Source of the DNA: Campylobacterales bacterium
GTDB lineage: Bacteria; Campylobacterota; Campylobacteria; Campylobacterales; Nitratiruptoraceae
Assembly (NCBI GenBank): GCA_027065825.1
Contig: JAMONM010000038.1
Location: 1 to 34,430, forward strand
Direction of reading: 5' to 3'
Length of the DNA stretch: 34,430 nucleotides
Shown here: piece after piece, positions 1 through 7,647 of the stretch
Layout: every line of letters begins with the position of its first letter
Numbering within the stretch: the stretch's first letter is position 1
Notes under the pieces: model-generated
Told to the model about the DNA's origin: nothing
Databases searched by the model: none
Seen by the model: the letters and a program-made list of their open reading frames with translations, nothing else
Made by a program: the position numbers and the translations under genes

Positions 1-546
<546 letters not shown>

Positions 547-562
547 CGAATAAAGCGTCGCT

Positions 563-1528
563 TTGACAAGAAGAAAAAAGAGAACTAAAAAAAGGAGCTC
601 AAAAAGCGCAAAAAAAGGTTCGTTTTTCGGACTAAAGGCGCTTTTTGGGCTGCTGGTTGTGTCTTTTGCCGTTTTGATCAGCGCCTATTTTTCATATAAG
701 GCCGGCTACGAAAAAGGATATTCTGCCGCCGCTAAGAGCGCTCAAAAAAAGATCGCCTCTATCAAGCGTGAGGAAAAAGAGGCTCTAAAAAAGCACTTGA
801 GAGAGCATCTCTCCGAAATCAAGGACTATATGCAAAACAAGGCCGAAGAGACGAAACCGGCCAAAATAGAGCAAAAAGTATACCACTCCAAGCCTAAACT
901 GGCGATTATTATCGACGACGTAGCTTTCGGGGCGCAGGTTAAAAAGTTAAAATCGCTCGGTTTTGCCGTTAACCCCTCTTTTTTCCCCCCGACCCCCAGA
1001 CATCCGAATACTCCCGATCTGGCGAGAGAGTTTGACTTTTATATGGTTCATCTGCCGCTTGAGGCGGTTAACTTTTCTACGCCCGAAAAGGATACTCTAA
1101 CTACCGCCTCCTCTCTCGAAGAGATCAGAGAACGGATAAAAAACATAAAAGAGTGGTTTCCCAGGGTTAAATATCTGAACAACCATACGGGCAGCGCTTT
1201 TACTTCCGATCTTGTCTCTATGAGAAAATTGATGCGCGTTTTAAAGGAGGAGGGGCTGTTTTTCGTCGATAGCAGAACCACTCCGAACACCAAAGTGCCG
1301 GCGGTGATGAAAGAGATTGGAAACAGATATATAGCCAGAGACATATTTTTGGATAACGAACCCGACGAAGGGTATATAAAAAATCAGCTCAAAAAAGCTG
1401 TAAAAATCGCCAAAAAAAGAGGATATGCCGTTGCTATAGGCCATCCGCACCCCAAAACCATCGAGGCTCTTAGGAACTCTAAAGATATTTTAAAAGAAGT
1501 GGAGTTAGTATATATTAACCAGTTATAA
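563..1528 (+). CDS. divergent polysaccharide deacetylase family protein, N-terminal membrane anchor
   Basis: PKLAIIIDDVAFG..., NPSFFPP, HLPLEA, NNHTGSAFTSD, FVDSRTT, IAIGHPHP-type motifs of the divergent polysaccharide deacetylase family (YibQ-like); one TM near residue 30. Confidence 0.9.
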   Translation: MTRRKKRTKKRSSKSAKKGSFFGLKALFGLLVVSFAVLISAYFSYKAGYEKGYSAAAKSAQKKIASIKREEKEALKKHLREHLSEIKDYMQNKAEETKPAKIEQKVYHSKPKLAIIIDDVAFGAQVKKLKSLGFAVNPSFFPPTPRHPNTPDLAREFDFYMVHLPLEAVNFSTPEKDTLTTASSLEEIRERIKNIKEWFPRVKYLNNHTGSAFTSDLVSMRKLMRVLKEEGLFFVDSRTTPNTKVPAVMKEIGNRYIARDIFLDNEPDEGYIKNQLKKAVKIAKKRGYAVAIGHPHPKTIEALRNSKDILKEVELVYINQL

Positions 1529-1554
1529 GTGACAAAAAAAAGACGGAACGGACA

Positions 1555-2892
1555 ATGAAAAAGATTGCCCTGGCTTTTGCGGTGGCGCTGCTGCTCTATT
1601 TTTTGGGTTCGTTGGTATTTTCGCAGGTTCAGGCCAGACTAATAGGTGTCGTGGCTTTTTTGGTGGTGTTGTGGAGTAACGAGGGTCTTCCGCTGGGCGC
1701 GGTATCTCTTTTACCCTTGATCCTCTTTCCGGCTTTGGGGATACTGGATCTAAATTCTGTGACTCCTAATTATTCGAAATCGATAATATTTTTATTTATC
1801 GGCGGTTTTTTGCTGGCCATCGCTATGCAAAAGAGCAGACTGCACGAGATACTGGCCGCGAAACTTCTCTCTTTTTTCCCTGATACGCCCAGGGGAATAA
1901 TCTACTCGTTGGCGATTACTTCAGCGGTTTTGAGCTCTTTTTTGTCGAATACCACGGTAACTTTGATGATTATGCCTATAGCTCTTTTTCTGACCGATAA
2001 TTTGAAACTCAAGATCAGATTTTTGTTGGCTACCGCTTACGGAGCCAGCATAGGAGGAATCTTCACTCCCATCGGAACGCCGCCCAATCTGATACTGTTG
2101 GGTTTTATGGAGGATGTGGGAGTTTCGGCGCCTACCTTTTTGGAGTGGATGATGTTGACCTTTCCGGTTATCGCCGCGATGTTGATATTCGTTCCGTACT
2201 TTTTGTCGCTATCGGTTCAAGGCGAATCTATTAACAAAAGGGAAAACTCCGCCAAAGGGTTGAGCGTCCAGCAAAAGAAACTGGCGGCAATTTTGGCGGC
2301 GCTGGTGGTTTTGTTGCTTTTAAACGCTCCGATAAAACCCTTTTACGACGGTTTGGGGCTCAATGAAAAGATGATTTTGCTGGGGTTTGGGCTTCTTCTT
2401 TTTCTGCCCGGTATAGATCTGCTCAAATGGGAGGATTTCAAGGATATGCCCTATGAGATCATATTTCTATTTGGTGCCGGGTTTACCATAGCCGCCGCTT
2501 TTATAAAAACCGGTTTGGCTTCCTCGTTGGCCGAACATTTCGGAGTGTTCGGATCGCTGCCGCTGTTTGTAATTTTGTTTATGGTAGCTCTTTTTGTGTC
2601 CTTTTCCACTGAAATAACCAGCAATACTGCACTGACTAGTATCGCTTTGCCGGTTTTTTACGAGTTTGCCAAAAATAACGGCGTGGAGCCCCATATAATA
2701 CTGTTTATAGCCACTATATCGGCCAGTTACGCGTTTATGCTCCCGATAGCCACGCCGCCCAACGCCATCATAATGTCCAGCAGAGTCATAAAGGTCGCCC
2801 AGATGGCCAAGACCGGATTTTGGATTAATATATATGGAGTAACCGTAGTTTCCATAGTCGCTATTTTCTTCTGGAGCGGATACTTTAACTAG
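1555..2892 (+). CDS. SLC13/DASS family anion (dicarboxylate/sulfate) transporter
   Basis: 445 aa, multiple TM segments; SNTTVTLMIMPIA and ITSNTALTSIALPV (SNT motifs), GGIFTPIGTPPNLI and ATPPNAI motifs. Confidence 0.9.
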   Translation: MKKIALAFAVALLLYFLGSLVFSQVQARLIGVVAFLVVLWSNEGLPLGAVSLLPLILFPALGILDLNSVTPNYSKSIIFLFIGGFLLAIAMQKSRLHEILAAKLLSFFPDTPRGIIYSLAITSAVLSSFLSNTTVTLMIMPIALFLTDNLKLKIRFLLATAYGASIGGIFTPIGTPPNLILLGFMEDVGVSAPTFLEWMMLTFPVIAAMLIFVPYFLSLSVQGESINKRENSAKGLSVQQKKLAAILAALVVLLLLNAPIKPFYDGLGLNEKMILLGFGLLLFLPGIDLLKWEDFKDMPYEIIFLFGAGFTIAAAFIKTGLASSLAEHFGVFGSLPLFVILFMVALFVSFSTEITSNTALTSIALPVFYEFAKNNGVEPHIILFIATISASYAFMLPIATPPNAIIMSSRVIKVAQMAKTGFWINIYGVTVVSIVAIFFWSGYFN

Positions 2893-2894
2893 CT

Positions 2895-3635
2895 ATGAAG
2901 TATATAAAAAACGATCTCTTTTCTAGGTGCGGATTTGATAAGGTTTACTATATAGGAGATCTTGCGCTTCTCAAAAGGCCGGCGGTTTCCATAGTCGGCA
3001 GTAGACGGCCCACCTTTTATGCCAAGAGCATGACGAAGAAGATCGCATCCTGTTATGCGAAAAGGGGTTTTGCCGTCGTCAGCGGAGCGGCGATGGGTAT
3101 AGACGCGATGGCTCACGAGGGAGCCGGATACGAAAATACGATTGCGGTTCTTCCTTGCTCCTTAGATAGAGTATATCCCAAATCCAATGCCGCTTTGATA
3201 GAAAAGATCGGCCGTAGCGGTCTGCTGCTTTCACCTTTTTCGCCAACTTTCGAGGCTACGAAATGGAGTTTCGTGGTTAGAAACAGACTTGTAGTAGCCC
3301 TTGGCGATTTTTTGATCGTTCCCGAGGCGGAATCCGGCGGAGGCTCCATGAGGAGCGCAGAACTGGCTCTTGAAATGTCCAAAGAGATTCTCGTACTTCC
3401 GCATAGATTAGGCGAAAGCTCGGGAACTTTCGAGCTTTTGAGAAAAGGTTTGGCGAAAGAGATTATCGATCTTGAAAAGATCTGTCCAACCGAAAAGAGC
3501 GATCCGTTTATAGAATATTTGAAGAGCTCTCCATTTTATGATGAGGCTCTGGAGAGATATCCCCAGCAAATCGTCGAAGCCGAACTCGATCAAAAGATAG
3601 AGGTGATCGATGGCAAGATCTTTTACAAAGGGTAA
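2895..3635 (+). CDS. dprA: DNA-processing protein DprA/Smf
   Basis: Rossmann-like DprA core: SIVGSRRPTFYAKSMTKKIA, GFAVVSGAAMGIDAMAHEGA, TIAVLPCSLDRVYPKSNAAL, SGLLLSPF, RNRLVVALGDFLIVPEAESGGGSMRSAELALE. Confidence 0.95.
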   Translation: MKYIKNDLFSRCGFDKVYYIGDLALLKRPAVSIVGSRRPTFYAKSMTKKIASCYAKRGFAVVSGAAMGIDAMAHEGAGYENTIAVLPCSLDRVYPKSNAALIEKIGRSGLLLSPFSPTFEATKWSFVVRNRLVVALGDFLIVPEAESGGGSMRSAELALEMSKEILVLPHRLGESSGTFELLRKGLAKEIIDLEKICPTEKSDPFIEYLKSSPFYDEALERYPQQIVEAELDQKIEVIDGKIFYKG

Positions 3636-3636
3636 A

Positions 3637-4530
3637 ATGAATCTTACCGCAGATATCGCCGAAAGGAACGTAGCCGTTTTTAAAAACGGCAGATTCGACT
3701 CGCCGTTGGATAGTACGAGAGAGTTTGGGTTGAGAGATATCATAAAATGGATGTTGACTCCAAAACCGAAACGCGGATCCTCCAAATGCGTAAAGTGCTC
3801 CGAGGATTTCGGATTGAACGGAGTATGCTGGTTTGGGCACGCCACTTTTTATATAAGAGTGAACGGTTTTCATTTGATGTGCGATCCGGTTTTTTTCGAT
3901 ATTCCTTTTCATAAACGGTCCGTAAGGTGCGATTTGCTGGATAGAATAGAGCGTGTGGACGCCGTTTTGATATCGCACAGTCACTACGACCATTTGGATC
4001 TCAAAAGCCTTAAAGAGCTGATTTCTCGATTCGATCCGCTATTTATTGTGCCTAAAAAAACCTCTTTGCCGGCAAAAGCGAAGGTCGTAGAGATGGAGTG
4101 GTTCGAGTTTATAGATTTTGGGGCTCTTAGAGTAATCTTTTTTCCGGCCAAACACTGGAGCTCGAGAAGCTGGCTGGACAAAAACAGATCTCTTTGGGGA
4201 AGTTTTATGATAGAGGGCGAAAAGAGTATCTTTTTTGCCGGAGACAGCGCTTATGCGCACCACTTTTCAGATATATCCAGACTCTGCGAGACGGATATCG
4301 CGATTTTACCTATAGGCGCTTATAGTCCCGAATATCTCATGTCTCATAGCCATATGAATCCGTATGAGGCGCTGAAAGCATTTTACGATTTGGGCGCCGA
4401 TGTGTTGATTCCTATGCATTACGGAGTTTTCGATCTCTCGCTGGAGCCGCTTTGTGAACCGTATGAAGTGATGAAAACCGTTTTTTCTAAAGCCGAATTT
4501 CTCAATATAGGAGAGTGTTATACATGGTAA
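3637..4530 (+). CDS. MBL-fold metallo-hydrolase (NAPE-PLD/UlaG-like), paralog A
   Basis: WFGHATFYIRVNG, DPVFFDIPF, ISHSHYDHLDLKSLK (HxHxDH), FAGDSAYAHHF, PIGAY, HMNPYEAL, HYGVFDL. ATG at 3637 follows the dprA stop; the track start at 3610 would overlap dprA. Confidence 0.92.
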   Translation: MNLTADIAERNVAVFKNGRFDSPLDSTREFGLRDIIKWMLTPKPKRGSSKCVKCSEDFGLNGVCWFGHATFYIRVNGFHLMCDPVFFDIPFHKRSVRCDLLDRIERVDAVLISHSHYDHLDLKSLKELISRFDPLFIVPKKTSLPAKAKVVEMEWFEFIDFGALRVIFFPAKHWSSRSWLDKNRSLWGSFMIEGEKSIFFAGDSAYAHHFSDISRLCETDIAILPIGAYSPEYLMSHSHMNPYEALKAFYDLGADVLIPMHYGVFDLSLEPLCEPYEVMKTVFSKAEFLNIGECYTW

Positions 4531-4886
4531 AGAAAATGACTTTGGGCGAATACGCGAAAAAGATGCGAAAAAGCAGGTACGAAATAATCAGAATGTGTCT
4601 TAGAGGGGAATTGGAGTGCCAAGAAGAGATCGAAAACGGCAAGAAGGTAACCTATATACTTCTAAAAGAGGAGACTAACGATAAAAAAAGCGAGAATAAC
4701 GGGCTTTTAAGTATCATTAAAACTCGAAATAGCGAAGTTTCGCGAAATTTGATAGAGCTGTTGGAGAGTGAAAAACATGATATTTTCTACAGCCACGGCG
4801 AGTATTATATCTATTTTCCGCTTTTGGGTAGAGCTTTTAGGGTATTAGAGGAGAACAAGAGCGTATCAGAGCTTAGAAAGCTCTGA
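4524..4886 (+). CDS. small hypothetical protein with putative N-terminal MerR/excisionase-like HTH
   Basis: Track ORF 4515-4886; ATG at 4524 overlaps the MBL stop (ATGGTAA) and has GGAGAG upstream. LGEYAKKMRKSRYEIIRMCLRGELECQEEIENGKKVTYIL resembles excisionase-type winged-helix spacing. Confidence 0.65.
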   Translation: MVKKMTLGEYAKKMRKSRYEIIRMCLRGELECQEEIENGKKVTYILLKEETNDKKSENNGLLSIIKTRNSEVSRNLIELLESEKHDIFYSHGEYYIYFPLLGRAFRVLEENKSVSELRKL

Positions 4887-4899
4887 TACTATTTTTTTT
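4864..4899 (+). terminator. intrinsic terminator embedded in the 3' end of the 4524-4886 CDS
   Basis: Perfect 11-bp inverted repeat TATCAGAGCTT-AGA-AAGCTCTGATA (4864-4888), then CTA and T8 (4892-4899). Confidence 0.8.
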
Positions 4900-5041
4900 C
4901 GGTGGAGTGGTGATCTTTATGCTCTATGTAATCTTTTTTGATCATCTCTTTTTCCCCCTCTTGGAACCAATAGGGGTTGAGATACTCAGAAGCAAAGCTT
5001 ACGGCAGCAAAAGCGAAGATTCCCAAAAGAACTTTTTTCAT
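4889..5041 (-). CDS. small secreted/periplasmic protein, 50 aa (absent from ORF track)
   Basis: Manual translation: MKKVLLGIFAFAAVSFASEYLNPYWFQEGEKEMIKKDYIEHKDHHSTEKK*. GGAGG ribosome-binding site just upstream (TAAGGAGGCATTATG), Sec signal-peptide-like N-terminus ending at ASA-type site, TATAAT upstream. Confidence 0.8.
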   Translation of the reverse strand: MKKVLLGIFAFAAVSFASEYLNPYWFQEGEKEMIKKDYIEHKDHHSTEKK

Positions 5042-5063
5042 AATGCCTCCTTATATTGTTTAT

Positions 5064-5082
5064 GAGAATTATACTCATTATT
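5064..5082. promoter_or_regulatory. Fur-box-like sequence overlapping the -10 of the 50-aa gene
   Basis: GAGAATTATACTCATTATT matches 15 of 19 positions of the classical GATAATGATAATCATTATC; minus-strand TATAAT lies at 5068-5073. Confidence 0.5.
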
Positions 5083-5084
5083 AC

Positions 5085-5113
5085 TTAAATAGGACTTAAT
5101 TTATCCTATTTAA
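5085..5113. promoter_or_regulatory. inverted-repeat operator candidate between the 50-aa gene and htrA-like gene
   Basis: TTAAATAGGA-CTTAATTTA-TCCTATTTAA: perfect 10-bp arms with 9-nt spacer. Confidence 0.55.
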
Positions 5114-5138
5114 ATAGAAATTTTGGAGAGGAGTAAAT

Positions 5139-6236
5139 ATGAGGCTTTACAAAGTAGCGCTTCTGTCTTTTTTGTTGGTTATTGTTTTGGCGACATTGTG
5201 GCGTATCGTACCGATTTTGGAGAGTCGTTTCGCATCGGTTCCCAAGACCGTCGTACCGCGCGGAGAGCTTAGCCGGCTGGAGCGAAGCAATATAGAGATT
5301 TTTGAAAAGAGCAAAGATAGCGTAGTGTACATATCTACACTGAAACAGGTTGTGGATATTTGGAGTATGACGCTTTTTGACGTTCCTAAAGGAACGGGTA
5401 GCGGATTCGTTTGGGATTCTTTCGGACATATAGTCACCAATTATCACGTTATCCAGGGAGCAAGCAGAGCCATGGTACGTTTAAGTAACGGCAGAGATTA
5501 CGAAGCCGTTCTCGTAGGGGCCGATCCCGATCACGATCTGGCCGTTTTGAAAATCGATCCGGTACCGGGAGTGATGAAGCCGGTCTCTTTAGGAAGCAGT
5601 TCGGATCTGAGAGTAGGGCAGATAGTATACGCTATCGGTAATCCCTTCGGACTAGACTGGACTATGACTATGGGAATAATTTCGGCGACAGACAGAGTCA
5701 TACACGAGCCAAACGGAGTCAAGATCAAAAACGTAATACAGACCGATGCGGCCATAAATCCCGGAAACTCCGGAGGTCCTTTGCTTGACAGCGCAGGAAG
5801 GGTTATAGGAGTAAACACGGCTATTTATTCTCCTAGCGGAGCCAACGCCGGTATAGGATTCGCTTTGCCTATAGATCTGGTAAATAGGGTGGTTTCCTCT
5901 TTGATATCGTACGGATATTATAAAAAGTTGACTTTGGGAATTAAGAGCGACGAGAGACTCAACAGATTACTAAAAAGAAAATTTGGAATTTCGGGTGTGG
6001 CGGTTTTAGGGGTTGAACCCGATTCAATAGCGGCTATGGCAGATATAAAACCGGCACGTATCTATTCGGACGGATCGATAGAGTTTGGAGATATAATAAT
6101 AGCCGTAGATTCGATTCGAGTCTCTTCGCTGAACGATCTTGAAGAGCTACTAAGTAAAAAAAGCCCGGGAGACAAGATTGTTCTTAGTTTAAAAAGAGGA
6201 TCTGAAAGAGTCGATATAGAACTGAGAATGCCCTAA
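5139..6236 (+). CDS. S1C (HtrA/DegS-like) serine protease, TM anchor, trypsin-like domain and one PDZ
   Basis: Triad contexts TNYHVIQGA, DPDHDLAVLKI, AAINPGNSGGPLLD; C-terminal single PDZ; N-terminal TM; RBS GGAGAGGAG. Confidence 0.93.
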   Translation: MRLYKVALLSFLLVIVLATLWRIVPILESRFASVPKTVVPRGELSRLERSNIEIFEKSKDSVVYISTLKQVVDIWSMTLFDVPKGTGSGFVWDSFGHIVTNYHVIQGASRAMVRLSNGRDYEAVLVGADPDHDLAVLKIDPVPGVMKPVSLGSSSDLRVGQIVYAIGNPFGLDWTMTMGIISATDRVIHEPNGVKIKNVIQTDAAINPGNSGGPLLDSAGRVIGVNTAIYSPSGANAGIGFALPIDLVNRVVSSLISYGYYKKLTLGIKSDERLNRLLKRKFGISGVAVLGVEPDSIAAMADIKPARIYSDGSIEFGDIIIAVDSIRVSSLNDLEELLSKKSPGDKIVLSLKRGSERVDIELRMP

Positions 6237-6435
6237 GCCGATCTCGCTTCCGTTTACTCTTCAATGCCGCCATTTAGGACCGAGCCGCTATCGGTTATGA
6301 GATAGGACTTTTTGGCGCCGGCGATATTTTCTTGCGGCTTTTTCTCATTCGATGTTACGCGTTTTTGGATTTTAGTGAAGCCTTGCGGGAGCTGCTGGAA
6401 TTTCGGCGGCAAATAGCTAGAATGCCGCCGCTTCA

Positions 6436-6951
6436 TCAAGCGTCTTTGAGTTTGAACTGATCTATAAACTCTTCTATATCTTCGTAAAGGGCCTGGAGAT
6501 CCTCCTCGTGTTCGACTTCGTCCGCCAATATTCTGCTGGCTATGTCGTAGGTGACTATGTCTTTGTCTTTTGTTATTTCGGCCAGTTTGCTATATACGTC
6601 TATAGCGCACTGCTCGCCCTTTATAGCCTGCTCCAGGACTTTTAGAACGTCCGGATTTTCGGGCGCTTCGTAAGCGCAGTTTGCGTATTTGAACCAATCT
6701 TTAGGATGCAACAGGGGTTCTCCGCCCAGCTGCATGATTCTCTCGGCCACCATGGTTGCGTGCCTTAGCTCGTCGGCGGCGTGCTGGTTCAATTCGGCGA
6801 CGACGCCGTCTTTCATTATCCCTTTTACCACTTTTGCCTCTATAAAATATTGGTAATAGGCCAGCCATTCATCGGCGTATGCCCTGTTTAGGAGGTCTAT
6901 TACCTCTTTGGCTTCGATTCCCTTTAAAATGCTGATTCCTTTGCGTGCCAT
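6436..6951 (-). CDS. Dps-like/ferritin-like diiron protein (DPSL or thioferritin type)
   Basis: AYADEWLAYYQYFIEAKVV, ELNQHAADELRHATMVAERI, EQCAIDVYSKLAE, ILADEVEHEEDL (four-helix carboxylate/His ligands) plus a Cys pair (NCAYEAP, EQCAIDVY). RBS AAAGGAG. Confidence 0.85.
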   Translation of the reverse strand: MARKGISILKGIEAKEVIDLLNRAYADEWLAYYQYFIEAKVVKGIMKDGVVAELNQHAADELRHATMVAERIMQLGGEPLLHPKDWFKYANCAYEAPENPDVLKVLEQAIKGEQCAIDVYSKLAEITKDKDIVTYDIASRILADEVEHEEDLQALYEDIEEFIDQFKLKDA

Positions 6952-7096
6952 GAACGCTCCTTTCTGTTTTTAAAGAAAAATTTTTTCCTTTGATACATTA
7001 TTGCACTAAATACCTTATCGGTAGATTAAATCGTTTTCAACATATAGAATAAAACTATTTTTTAAATAAAAATTGTTTAATAACTAAATTATGCAG

Positions 7097-7126
7097 TTGA
7101 CATTATATGGCATAATATTGTATATA
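7097..7126 (+). promoter_or_regulatory. sigma70-like promoter of the Fur-family gene
   Basis: TTGACA (7097-7102), 18-nt spacer, TATATA (7121-7126). Confidence 0.5.
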
Positions 7127-7213
7127 TAAAGCACGCGTACTAATATTGGAGGGTTAAGTGACATTAAAGTGAAATATGTTAAAAGTAGCGGTTAAATTCA
7201 AGGGGGAAAAACG

Positions 7214-7630
7214 ATGACCGAGTCTATGGACTATACCGAACTGTTAAAAGAGCACGATCTAAAGGCTACGCCGCAGCGCGTTATTTTTTTGGACGAACTG
7301 CATAAAGCCGGACATTTGAGTATTGAGGAGCTCGAAACAAGAGTAAAGAGGGTAATCCCTACCATTTCTACGGCAACGATATATAAAAATATAAACTCTA
7401 TGGTGGAAAAGGGGCTGCTCAACGAGGTGAAACTGGCCGGAGTAAAAACCAAATACGAGATCAAAAAGAGCAGGCACGGACATCTGTTTTGTGAATCGTG
7501 CAAGGAGATATACGATATCGAAATCGATACCGAGTGTCTGTCGGTGCAACTGGATATAGGTAACGATATACGAGATATAGAGGTCTCCGTAAAAGGAATC
7601 TGCCCCTCTTGCGCGAAAAAGAGCGATTAA
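7214..7630 (+). CDS. Fur-family transcriptional regulator (Fur/PerR-like)
   Basis: LKATPQRVIFLDELHKAGHLSIEELETRVKRVIPTISTATIYKNINSMVEKGLL winged helix; HGHLFCESC and CPSC zinc-site pairs. Confidence 0.92.
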   Translation: MTESMDYTELLKEHDLKATPQRVIFLDELHKAGHLSIEELETRVKRVIPTISTATIYKNINSMVEKGLLNEVKLAGVKTKYEIKKSRHGHLFCESCKEIYDIEIDTECLSVQLDIGNDIRDIEVSVKGICPSCAKKSD

Positions 7631-7647
7631 TCTTTTATCGCTCTTTT
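7617..7647. terminator. bidirectional terminator shared by convergent Fur-family and ClC genes
   Basis: AAAAGAGCGAT-TAATCTTTT-ATCGCTCTTTT: perfect 11-bp stem with A/T tracts on both sides. Confidence 0.8.

Noticed and set aside
1048-1450. Minus-strand ORFs inside the deacetylase-like gene
   Set aside because: Antisense shadows of a well-supported CDS; no RBS or domain.
3408-3993. Overlapping 145-aa and 161-aa minus ORFs across the dprA/MBL junction
   Set aside because: Antisense to two confident CDSs; sequence not protein-like.
6254-6439. 61-aa minus-strand ORF after the ferritin-like gene
   Set aside because: Composition is not convincing, no recognisable family, start overlaps the upstream stop with no clear RBS. 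Treated as a possible repeat/decayed segment instead.
6970-6995. A/T-rich near-palindrome AAAGAAAAATTTTTTCCTTT in the ferritin-like gene leader
   Set aside because: Low complexity A/T run; imperfect symmetry and no promoter logic.
7140-7216. GGAGGG plus a 4-codon GTG ORF and a 13-aa ORF (MLKVAVKFKGEKR) whose stop overlaps the Fur-family ATG
   Set aside because: Could be a leader-peptide arrangement, but the 13-aa ORF lacks a well-placed RBS and nothing suggests attenuation; too weak to claim.
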